This document shows, one piece after another, positions 57,152 through 64,000 of a DNA stretch of 64,000 nt. This DNA is from Kitasatospora sp. NBC_00458. GTDB taxonomy: Bacteria > Actinomycetota > Actinomycetes > Streptomycetales > Streptomycetaceae. The position numbers were made by a program, and so were the translations under genes. Numbering within the stretch: position 1 is the stretch's first letter; each line of letters begins with the position of its first letter. The stretch spans positions 3,177,501-3,241,500 of the forward strand of contig NZ_CP107904.1 of the NCBI RefSeq assembly GCF_036013975.1. The letters run 5' to 3'. The notes below the pieces were generated by a model, which did not search any database, was not told the origin of the DNA, and was given only the letters and a program-made list of their open reading frames with translations.

Positions 57152-58492
57152 ATGAGCGCCGCAACGCCGCTCCCGCAGGAGCGCCGCCTGGTCACCGCGA
57201 TCCCCGGTCCGAAGTCGCAGGAGCTGCAGGCCCGCAAGCTGGGTGCGGTGGCGGCCGGCGTCGGCACCACCCTGCCGGTGTACGTGTCCCGCGCCAACGG
57301 CGGCGTGCTGGAGGACGTGGACGGCAACTCGCTGATCGACTTCGGCTCCGGCATCGCCGTGACGAACGTCGGCAACAGCGCGGAGGCCGTGGTGGCCAAG
57401 GCGTCCGAGCAGCTGGCCGCGTTCACGCACACCTGTTTCATGGTGACCCCGTACGAGGGCTACGTCGCCGTGGCGGAGCAGCTCAACGAGCTGACCCCGG
57501 GCGACCACGAGAAGCGCACCGCGCTGTTCAACTCGGGTGCCGAGGCGGTCGAGAACGCGGTGAAGATCGCCCGCGCCCACACCAAGCGCACCGCCGTCGT
57601 GGTGTTCGACCACGGGTACCACGGCCGTACCAACCTCACCATGGGCCTGACGGCGAAGAACATGCCGTACAAGCAGGGCTTCGGCCCGTTCGCCCCGGAG
57701 ATCTACCGGGTGCCGGTGGCCTACCCGTACCGCTGGCTGACCGGCTCGGAGAACTGCGCCGCCGAGGCCGCCGCGCAGGCGATCGAGATCATCACCAAGC
57801 AGATCGGCGCCGAGAACGTCGCCGCGATCATCATCGAGCCGATCCAGGGCGAGGGCGGCTTCATCGAGCCGGCCAAGGGCTTCCTGCCGGCGATCGTGGA
57901 GTTCGCGAAGGCCAACGGCATCGTGTTCGTCGCGGACGAGATCCAGACCGGCTTCTGCCGCACCGGCCAGTGGTTCGCGTGTGACGACGAGGGCATCGTC
58001 CCGGACCTGATCACCACCGCCAAGGGCATCGCCGGCGGTCTGCCGCTGGCCGCGGTGACCGGCCGCGCCGAGATCATGGACGCCGCGCACGCGGGCGGTC
58101 TGGGCGGCACGTACGGCGGCAACCCGGTGGCCTGCGCCGCCGCGCTGGGCGCCATCGAGACCATGAAGGAGCAGGACCTCAACGGCAAGGCGCAGCGGAT
58201 CGGCGAGATCATGCTGGGCCGCCTGCGGGCGATGCAGGAGAAGTTCGACATCATCGGCGAGGTCCGCGGTCGCGGCGCGATGGTCGCGGTCGAGCTGGTG
58301 AAGCCGGGCACCAAGGAGGCGAACGCCGAGGTCACCGCGGCGATCGCGAAGGCCTGCCACGCGGAGGGCCTGGTCGTGCTGACCGCCGGCACCTACGGCA
58401 ACGTGCTGCGCTTCCTGCCGCCGCTGGTCATGCCGGAGCACCTGCTGAACGAGGGCCTGGACATCCTCGAAGGCGCGTTCGCCGCCGTCTGA
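57152..58492 (+). CDS. gabT: 4-aminobutyrate-2-oxoglutarate transaminase
   Basis: GabT transfers the amino group of GABA to 2-oxoglutarate, giving succinic semialdehyde. The 446-residue protein is a class III PLP aminotransferase with the cofactor lysine K291 (ITTAKGIAGG), the PLP-ring aspartate D262 (FVADEIQTGF), and the substrate-binding EPIQGEGG stretch. The ATG at 57152 follows GGAG by 7 nt. The product would be oxidised by the nearby aldehyde dehydrogenase, with PucR as likely regulator. It is divergent from the HerA-like ATPase gene and ends at a 17-bp terminator. Confidence 0.95.
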   Translation: MSAATPLPQERRLVTAIPGPKSQELQARKLGAVAAGVGTTLPVYVSRANGGVLEDVDGNSLIDFGSGIAVTNVGNSAEAVVAKASEQLAAFTHTCFMVTPYEGYVAVAEQLNELTPGDHEKRTALFNSGAEAVENAVKIARAHTKRTAVVVFDHGYHGRTNLTMGLTAKNMPYKQGFGPFAPEIYRVPVAYPYRWLTGSENCAAEAAAQAIEIITKQIGAENVAAIIIEPIQGEGGFIEPAKGFLPAIVEFAKANGIVFVADEIQTGFCRTGQWFACDDEGIVPDLITTAKGIAGGLPLAAVTGRAEIMDAAHAGGLGGTYGGNPVACAAALGAIETMKEQDLNGKAQRIGEIMLGRLRAMQEKFDIIGEVRGRGAMVAVELVKPGTKEANAEVTAAIAKACHAEGLVVLTAGTYGNVLRFLPPLVMPEHLLNEGLDILEGAFAAV

Positions 58493-58604
58493 GGCGTCGC
58501 GGCCCGACGCGGCACGCCCCGCTCGCGCGCCTGCGCGGCCACGCCGCCCCGCCCGCGCCGGGGTGCCGCACCGAGACCCGCCGGAGGGATGTCCGGACAG
58601 CGCT

Positions 58605-58642
58605 GAACGGCCCGTGGGGACTCCTGTCCCCACGGGCCGTTC
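58605..58642 (+). terminator. gabT terminator
   Basis: A perfect 17-bp stem (58605-58621 with 58626-58642), loop TCCT, 113 nt after the gabT stop. The remainder of 58493-58864 is GC-rich and shows no gene. A shorter GCCCG/CGGGC hairpin follows near 58658-58673. Confidence 0.93.
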
Positions 58643-58864
58643 GGTTGGCGCGGAACGGCCCGACCGTACGGGCTCCCGCCCCGGGGCGCCCCCTGGCCGG
58701 TGCCGGCGCTCCCCCTGGAGGGCCCCGGTTCGGACCGCGACCCGGCCCCGGGGCGGAGCCGATGCGGACCCGGTGTGGCGCCGTCCGCCGCGGCGGTGAA
58801 GATGGTGTGCGGAATCGCTGAAGCTCCTCGGCCGTGCAAGGACCTTGACGTAGTGTCATCACAG

Positions 58865-59725
58865 ATGGACAGCGAGCCCCAGCCATTGGCGGATCCGTCC
58901 GCGGCACCCCCTTCGGGGTCGGTACCGCGCGTCGCCCGCGAGGACAACCAGGCCGCCCCGCACGGGGTGGCACACACCGAAAGCCGATCGACCGACCGTC
59001 CGACCCACACCCCCCGGGGCGCACGGAACGGCGATCATCAGAGCCGCCCCGGAGCTCTCCCCCCTGCTCCGGGGCGGCTGTCCGGCGTCCTCGGCCGTCC
59101 GGCGCTGCCGGTGCTGCTCGGGGTGGTGCTGGTGGTGGTGTCCTGGCAGGTGGCGGTGGACGGCCCGCTCCTCGGCGTGGACCGCTGGGTGCGGCACGCC
59201 GTGCACGAGGTCCGGGCCGGGCTGCACAGCGCCCTGCTCAACCGTCTCGGCGAGGCCCTGTCCGACCTCGGCGGCGGTGTCGTGGCGGTGCCGGTGCTGT
59301 TCCTCGGCGGGGCGGTGGCGGCCTGGCGGGAGTTCCGGGCGGGTGTGGCGCGCTGGTGGCTGCCGGGGGTGGTCGCGGTGCTGACGGCCGGGCTGATCCC
59401 GCTGCTGGTGGTTCCGGCGAAGGCCTGGTTCGCGCGGCCCGGCCCGTTCGGGCTGCCGCTGGCCGCCGACCAGTGGGGCTGGTACCCGTCCGGGCACACC
59501 ACCACCGCCACGCTCGGGTACGGGGTGGCGGCGCTGCTGCTGGCCCGGACGGTCGGCCCCCGGGACCGGCTCCTGTCGGCGGCCGGGGCCGCGCTGCTCG
59601 CGGCGGGCGTGGGGCTGGGGCTGGCATGGAGCGACTACCACTGGCTGCTCGACGTGGTGGCCGGCTGGTGCCTGGGCGGTCTGGTGCTGCTGGGCCTCGC
59701 CCGGTGGCTGCCGGCCCGCCGCTGA
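58865..59725 (+). CDS. PAP2 family membrane phosphatase
   Basis: A 286-residue integral membrane enzyme of the phosphatidic acid phosphatase type 2 family, probably acting on a lipid phosphate such as undecaprenyl or phosphatidyl phosphate. Six hydrophobic segments start at about residue 80. Motif 1 is K186AWFARP, motif 2 PSGHT (208-212) and motif 3 AWSDYHWLLD, where H259 and D263 keep the HxxxD pattern but the usual SR before it is missing. The first 70 residues are disordered. ATG at 58865 has no ribosome-binding site; TAGTGT (58851-58856) eight bases before it suggests a leaderless transcript. Confidence 0.85.
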   Translation: MDSEPQPLADPSAAPPSGSVPRVAREDNQAAPHGVAHTESRSTDRPTHTPRGARNGDHQSRPGALPPAPGRLSGVLGRPALPVLLGVVLVVVSWQVAVDGPLLGVDRWVRHAVHEVRAGLHSALLNRLGEALSDLGGGVVAVPVLFLGGAVAAWREFRAGVARWWLPGVVAVLTAGLIPLLVVPAKAWFARPGPFGLPLAADQWGWYPSGHTTTATLGYGVAALLLARTVGPRDRLLSAAGAALLAAGVGLGLAWSDYHWLLDVVAGWCLGGLVLLGLARWLPARR

Positions 59726-59806
59726 CCGGTCCGGGCGGCCCCCGGTGGGGCACCACCCGCGGGCCTGGGCGGGTCCGGCCGCCGGCCGGCTCAGCTCTCA
59801 GCCGGC

Positions 59807-60145
59807 TCAGCTCTCGGCCGGCTCCTCGTCGTTGCGGTGGACGAGGCCGGTCTCGCCGTTGTCGCGGTGCCACTCGACGACCAGCTCGTCGCGGGCGCCG
59901 AAGCGGACCAGGTGGCGGCCGACCACGTCCTCCAGGCCGGGCAGGTTCTCGGTCTCGCCCTCGACCGCGAGGAGCAGCGCGTCGGGGGTGGCCTCCAGCG
60001 TGGCGGTGCCCAGGCTGAAGGCGAGGGTGCCGTGGCCGGTCTCCTCGGACCAGTCGGTCTGGATCTTGCGGCTCATGTGGGCGGCGAGCTGCTTGGCGTA
60101 GCGGGCGGAACGGTCGGTGGCGACGCGGGCTTCGGAGCGGGGCAC
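59807..60145 (-). CDS. DUF2218 domain protein
   Basis: A 112-residue cytoplasmic protein of the DUF2218 family, which is often encoded near siderophore-interacting flavoproteins; function unknown. It begins RSEARVATDRSARYAKQLAAHMSRK and continues with an alpha/beta pattern and FGARDELVVEWHR. The GTG start at 60143-60145 has a clear GGAGG 4-5 nt upstream. Confidence 0.88.
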   Translation of the reverse strand: MPRSEARVATDRSARYAKQLAAHMSRKIQTDWSEETGHGTLAFSLGTATLEATPDALLLAVEGETENLPGLEDVVGRHLVRFGARDELVVEWHRDNGETGLVHRNDEEPAES

Positions 60146-60451
60146 GGGCCCTCCAGGGTGCGGGGAGGGAACTTAGGCGGCCCTCACTCGGGGCTTACGC
60201 TAACCCAGATACTGAGCCAGGCTCAACATATTTCGGGTGCCTGTCGCCCGCCCGCCCCCGGCCCGTCTCCCGCCCACCCGGCCCGCCGGGCCGGAACCGC
60301 CCGAACCACCCGAACCGGTCCGATCCCGACCGGGACCGCCCCGACCGGTCCCGCCCGGTGCGGCGGCGGGCCGGTGCCCCCTTTCGGGCCTGCTTCCGCG
60401 CCCGGAGGCGGCCGATACCCTTGGTCGAACACCTGCCGAGGAGAGCCGCCC
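60146..60451. promoter_or_regulatory. Divergent DUF2218/MarR promoter region
   Basis: A 306-nt gap. TGAGCCAGGCTCA (60213-60225) is a perfect palindrome. On the minus strand TTAGCGTAAGC (60194-60204) resembles half of the DmdR/IdeR iron box (TTAGGTTAGGCTCACCTAA). Both are close to the DUF2218 start and may be operators for it or for the divergent MarR gene. No gene is visible. Confidence 0.45.
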
Positions 60452-61126
60452 ATGACCACCACGCCGACCGACGACGCGGCGAGCTCCTCCCCCGTTCCGA
60501 ACGACGCCACAGCCGCCGCCGACACCACGGCCACGGCCACGGGCGACTCCGACACCACAGCCGCCGACACCACGGCCGACACCACGACGGCCACCGCCAC
60601 CGACACCGCCGCCGAGCTGGCCGACGCGATGACCCGGGTGATCAAGCGGATCCGCCGCCTCACCAGCGAACGACTGGAGCCCTACGGCATCACCCCCGGC
60701 CAGGGCCGCGCCCTGCGGGCCCTGGCGCACGCGCCCGGTTGCGAGCTGCCGGACCGGGCCATGCGGCTGAGCGACCTCGCCGACCGGCTGCACATCGCCC
60801 CGCGCTCGGCCACCACCGTGGTCGACGCACTGGAGGAGGCGGGCATGGTCGAGCGCGCCCCGGACCCGGCCGACCGGCGCGCCGTGCGGATCGTGCTGAC
60901 CGCGGCCGGGCGGTCGGCGGTGGAGCGGATCGGCCAGGTCCGGCACGAGGTCGCCCAGGAGTACTTCGGCCCGGTCAGCCCGGCCGACCAGGACGCGCTG
61001 CTGCGGGCTCTGCGGAACGCCGAGGCCGCGTACGCGGCCGCCGCGCCCCCGCGTCGGTCGGCGCATCCGACTCCGGCATCGGCACCGTCCCCGGCCCCGT
61101 GCTCGCGCCCGGACGCAGTGCGGTGA
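60452..61126 (+). CDS. MarR family transcriptional regulator
   Basis: A 224-residue winged-helix repressor. A Thr/Ala-rich low-complexity N-terminus (about 1-50) precedes the MarR domain (about 52-195), with helix-turn-helix RLSDLADRLHIAPRSATTVVDALEEAGMVERAPDPADRRAVRIVLT. The C-terminal tail is Pro/Ser-rich. The ATG at 60452 follows GAGGAG by 7-8 nt. The last 152 bp overlap the convergent EamA gene, so one or both tails may be longer than needed. The target is not known. Confidence 0.9.
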   Translation: MTTTPTDDAASSSPVPNDATAAADTTATATGDSDTTAADTTADTTTATATDTAAELADAMTRVIKRIRRLTSERLEPYGITPGQGRALRALAHAPGCELPDRAMRLSDLADRLHIAPRSATTVVDALEEAGMVERAPDPADRRAVRIVLTAAGRSAVERIGQVRHEVAQEYFGPVSPADQDALLRALRNAEAAYAAAAPPRRSAHPTPASAPSPAPCSRPDAVR

Positions 61127-61994
61127 TCCCGATGCCGGTGATCACCAGCAGTGCGGCGGCGCAGGCCTGCGGGCTGACCGGTTCACCGAGCAGCAGCCAG
61201 GCCGAGGACATCCCGAACACCGGCACCAGCAGCGAGTAGGGCGCGACGGCGGTGGCGTCGTAGCGGCGCAGCAGGTAGCTCCAGGCGACGAACCCGAACA
61301 GGGTGGAGACCAGCCCGACGTAGCCGATCGCGCCGAGTCCGGCCGGGGTGATCTCGCGCAGTGCGCGCAGGTCGGCCTCCGGCCCCTCGACCAGCAGGGA
61401 GAGGGCGAGCAGCGGCAGCGGCGGGACGGCGCTGACCCAGACCATCCAGCGCAGCGCGTCCGGCGGGGCGGCCCGGCGGGTCAGCACGTTGGACAGGCCC
61501 CAGGCCGCCGCGGCGAGGACGACCAGGGCGAACGCCCCGACCGGTCCGCCGAGGCCGTGGTCGACGGCACTGAGTCCGATCCCGGCGAACGCGACGGCCA
61601 GCCCGGCCAGCCGCCGCCCGCCGGGCCGTTCGCCCAGCAGGGCGGCGGCGAACAGCGCGGTGAAGACGGCCTGCCCCTGGAGCACCAGGGAGGAGAGGCC
61701 GGCCGGCATGCCGGCGTGCATGCCCAGGAAGAGCAGGCCGAACTTGACCACCCCGAGCACCAGGCCGACCGCGAGCACCCATCGGACGGCCACCCTGGGC
61801 GGGCCGACGAAGAAGACCGCCGGGACGGCGACCACGGCGAACCGCAGTGCGCAGAAGAGCAGCGGCGGGAAGTTCTGCAGGCCGACGTGGATGAGGACGA
61901 AGTTGAGGCCCCAGACGGCGGCCACCAGGACGGCCAGGGCGATGTGACGCGGGCTCATGCCGCCGCCCGGGGCGGCCTGCGGGGTTGCGGTCAT
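60975..61994 (-). CDS. EamA family drug/metabolite exporter
   Basis: A 339-residue transporter with ten membrane segments in two EamA repeats (about 18-140 and 150-290). Typical stretches are AVWGLNFVLIHVGL, LLLFLGMHAG-like segments, and WGLSNVLTRRA, and the second repeat ends near LLGEPVSPQACAAALLVITGIGITALRP. The C-terminal 45 residues are Pro/Arg/Ala-rich. ATG at 61992-61994. It is divergent from a LysR regulator, 73 nt apart, which probably controls it. The substrate is unknown. Confidence 0.9.
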   Translation of the reverse strand: MTATPQAAPGGGMSPRHIALAVLVAAVWGLNFVLIHVGLQNFPPLLFCALRFAVVAVPAVFFVGPPRVAVRWVLAVGLVLGVVKFGLLFLGMHAGMPAGLSSLVLQGQAVFTALFAAALLGERPGGRRLAGLAVAFAGIGLSAVDHGLGGPVGAFALVVLAAAAWGLSNVLTRRAAPPDALRWMVWVSAVPPLPLLALSLLVEGPEADLRALREITPAGLGAIGYVGLVSTLFGFVAWSYLLRRYDATAVAPYSLLVPVFGMSSAWLLLGEPVSPQACAAALLVITGIGITALRPGASTGPGTVPMPESDAPTDAGARRPRTRPRRSAEPAAARPGRPG

Positions 61995-62067
61995 GGGTCG
62001 AGGATGGCGGCCCTCCACCGTGTAGCACCAGCGATGAATACTGAAGCCCACGGTTTAGTATCACTTC
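61995..62067. promoter_or_regulatory. EamA/LysR divergent operator region
   Basis: ATACT (62038-62042) and AGTAT (62057-62061) form an inverted repeat in an AT-richer stretch. TAGTAT (62056-62061) is a good -10 element; the LysR ATG begins 7 nt after it, so the lysR transcript is probably leaderless. Confidence 0.5.
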
Positions 62068-63036
62068 ATGATGGATCTGGGGCGCCTGCGGGCGCTGCAC
62101 GCGGTGGCCGTGCACGGTTCGGTCGGCGGGGCTGCGGCGGCCCTCGGGTTCACGCCGTCCGCGGTCTCGCAGCAGATCGCCAAGCTGGAGCGGGAGACCA
62201 GGACGGTGCTGCTGGAGCGTCAGGGCCGCGGCGTGGTCCTGACGGACGCGGCGCGCGAGCTGGCCGACACCGCGCAGGCGGTGCTGGGCCTGGTGGAGCG
62301 GGCGGAGGTCCGGCTGGAGGAGCAGCGCGGCCAGGCGGTCGGACGGCTGCTGGTCGCCGCCTTCGCCACCGGCGCGCGCGGGCTGATGCCGGGGGTCCTG
62401 GTCGATCTCCGCGGGCGGTGCCCGGAGCTGGACGTCCGGCTGGTGGAGAGCGACCCGTACCCGGCGGCCGAGCTGGTGGCCCGCGGGGAGGTCGACCTGG
62501 CGCTCGTCCAGGACTGGCCGACGGTCCCGCTGCCGGTGCAGGAGGGCCTCTCCCGGCTGGACCTCGGCCCGGACCCGGTGGATCTGCTGCTGCCCGCCGG
62601 CCACCCGCTGGCCGGCCTCGCGGTGGTGCCGGTGGGCCGGCTCGGCGCGCAGCGCTGGATCAGCGTGCCGCCCGGCAACATCTGCCACGACTGGCTGGTC
62701 CGGACGCTGCGCGAGGCCGGCGAGGAGCCGGACGTCCACTACCAGGTCGGTGAGTTCGAGACCCAGATCGCGCTGATCGCGGCCGGGCTCGGCGTCGGCC
62801 TGGTGCCGCGGCTGGGCCGGGGCGTGCTGCCGGCGGGGGTGGTCGCCCGACCGGTGGTGCCGGAACCGGCCCGGCGGGTGTTCGCGATCTGGCGCTCCCA
62901 GGCGTCCCGGCGTCCGGCGATCACCGAGGCGCTGCGGGCGCTGCAGGCCCGGTGGGCCGCCGCGGGCGGGGCGGCAGCCGGGTCGGCAGCCGGAGTGGCG
63001 GACAGCCGAGCGGACGGGTCCGGGGCGGGCGGGTGA
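62068..63036 (+). CDS. LysR family transcriptional regulator
   Basis: A 322-residue LysR regulator. The N-terminal winged helix (RLRALHAVAVHGSVGGAAAALGFTPSAVSQQIAKLERETRTVLLERQGRGVVLT) is complete, and the periplasmic-binding-like effector domain covers about 88-300. ATG at 62068 directly follows a -10-like TAGTAT, so translation may be leaderless. It is divergent from the EamA exporter, the usual arrangement of a LysR regulator and its target. The last 25 residues are low-complexity. Confidence 0.93.
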   Translation: MMDLGRLRALHAVAVHGSVGGAAAALGFTPSAVSQQIAKLERETRTVLLERQGRGVVLTDAARELADTAQAVLGLVERAEVRLEEQRGQAVGRLLVAAFATGARGLMPGVLVDLRGRCPELDVRLVESDPYPAAELVARGEVDLALVQDWPTVPLPVQEGLSRLDLGPDPVDLLLPAGHPLAGLAVVPVGRLGAQRWISVPPGNICHDWLVRTLREAGEEPDVHYQVGEFETQIALIAAGLGVGLVPRLGRGVLPAGVVARPVVPEPARRVFAIWRSQASRRPAITEALRALQARWAAAGGAAAGSAAGVADSRADGSGAGG

Positions 63037-63123
63037 CCGCGGGGCGGGGTGGCGTCCGGTCGGCCGGGCGCCGGATCGGCGGATCGGCGGGCCAGCGGAT
63101 CAACGTCGGCACCCGGGGGTCCG

Positions 63124-63918
63124 TCAGCCGGCGAAGCCGATCACCAGCCACATGAAGCCGACGCCGACGAGGGTGCAGAACAGGGTGGAGCGCGAGGGGT
63201 GCGGGCTGTGCGCCTCGGGGAGGATGTCCGAGGTCGCCAGGTAGAGCAGGAAGCCGGCGAAGAACCCCAGGTAGAGGCCGAGCAGGTGCTCGGAGATGGT
63301 GAACAGCAGGGTGATCGCGGCGCCCGTCACCGGCGCCAGCGCGTCCGCCGCGAGCAGGGTCAGCGCGCGCCGTTTGTCGTTCCCGTACAGGCGGGTGAGC
63401 GTGTAGGTGTTGAAGCCGTCGGCGAAGTCGTGCGCGACCACGGCGATCGCGACCACCGTCCCGACCGTGGTGCCGGCCTGGAAGGCCGCGCCGATCGCGA
63501 AGCCGTCCATCAGGCTGTGGCCGACCAGGGCGAGGGCGGCGGTCAGGCCGACCCCCTGCTGCCCGTCGATCCCGGACCGGGTGCGGCCGTGGGAGTGGGC
63601 GTGGCCGTGCGCGGACCGCTGGCCGTGGGTGTGCTCGGCGTACTCGTCCTCGTGGCCGCGGTGGATGGCGACCGCCCGCTCGACGATGTGGATGGTCAGG
63701 AAGCCCGCCGCGAACATCAGCAGCGCCTCCGGCACCCCGTGGACCTCCTCGGGCGCCTGGTGCAGCGCCTCCGGGAGCAGGTCGAAGGCGACGACCCCGA
63801 GCATCAGCCCGGCGGCGAAGCCGAGCACCAGGTGGCGGCGGTCCCCGGTGCGCTGGGCGACCCAGCCGCCCAGCAGCGTCATCAGGAACGCCCCCGCCGC
63901 GACCAGGATCGCGGTCAC
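63124..63918 (-). CDS. ZIP family metal transporter
   Basis: A 264-residue ZIP transporter, probably for zinc or another divalent metal. Membrane segments 4 and 5 hold the metal site: GHSLMDGFAIG (H134, D138) and AHDFADGFNTY (H163, D164, D167). A His-rich cytoplasmic loop (about 87-111, HGHEDEY, HGHAHSHG) may sense or store metal. The GTG start is at 63916-63918. The 82 nt from there to the window end show no gene. No neighbouring metal regulator is visible. Confidence 0.92.
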   Translation of the reverse strand: MTAILVAAGAFLMTLLGGWVAQRTGDRRHLVLGFAAGLMLGVVAFDLLPEALHQAPEEVHGVPEALLMFAAGFLTIHIVERAVAIHRGHEDEYAEHTHGQRSAHGHAHSHGRTRSGIDGQQGVGLTAALALVGHSLMDGFAIGAAFQAGTTVGTVVAIAVVAHDFADGFNTYTLTRLYGNDKRRALTLLAADALAPVTGAAITLLFTISEHLLGLYLGFFAGFLLYLATSDILPEAHSPHPSRSTLFCTLVGVGFMWLVIGFAG

Positions 63919-64000
63919 CGCTCCTCCGCCGTGACGGACCGTCTGTCCATTCCCTCTCCCCCGTGTCCCGCCCGTCCCCGGGCCGGCCGCCGACCGGTGC

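Overview
The window is a chromosomal stretch from a high-GC filamentous actinomycete, most likely Streptomyces or its sister genus Kitasatospora. The evidence is the very GC-rich third codon positions, many GTG/TTG starts, hairpin terminators without U-tracts, and a gene order (rnj-dapA-thyX-dapB-M16 peptidase-pnp-rpsO; type VII secretion; ribF-truB-rbfA-infB-nusA-rimP; ispG-M50-dxr; gabT) that matches the conserved core arm of those chromosomes as I remember it. I saw no rRNA, tRNA, insertion sequence, prophage or CRISPR array.

Layout. 1-9436 (all minus strand) is a housekeeping block. It holds rpsO and pnp, then an M16 peptidase, dapB, a small membrane protein translationally coupled to thyX, then dapA and RNase J (cut by the window edge). 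9710-28096 is a type VII (ESX-like) secretion locus: eccD and eccC divergent, then an APC permease, a membrane protein with an internal duplication, an ECF sigma factor, the mycosin protease, two WXG100 proteins and eccB on the minus strand, and eccE, an unknown gene and a Pro/Gln-rich MinD-like ATPase on the plus strand. A 27-bp bidirectional terminator closes the locus.

28187-42204 (minus) carries ribF, a 1299-residue multidomain protein whose protease triad and Walker A lysine are both altered, truB, an NrnA-like DHH phosphoesterase, rbfA, ylxP, infB, ylxR, nusA and rimP: the translation/transcription factor block. 42509-46383 holds a ferritin-like lipoprotein, an APH-type kinase and two GNAT acetyltransferases. 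46521-50525 is the MEP isoprenoid pair ispG and dxr around an M50 intramembrane protease.

50696-58492 contains an NAD(P)-binding protein and a probable GABA-catabolism group: an aldehyde dehydrogenase, a PucR regulator, a membrane-anchored VirD4/HerA-like ATPase and gabT. 58865-63918 ends with a PAP2 phosphatase, DUF2218, MarR, an EamA exporter divergent from a LysR regulator, and a ZIP metal transporter.

Most interesting to me: (1) the 29198-33097 protein, which looks like a pseudo-protease joined to a STAND/NLR-like NTPase and helical repeats; (2) the secretion locus with an embedded sigma factor, a duplicated-domain membrane protein and a MinD-like ATPase with disordered tails; (3) the HerA/VirD4-like ATPase between PucR and gabT; (4) several perfect inverted repeats and 11-19 bp tandem repeats in leaders of rnj, thyX/dapA, infB and eccC. 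All positions and start choices come from reading the sequence; family assignments are by recognition of motifs, not by database search.
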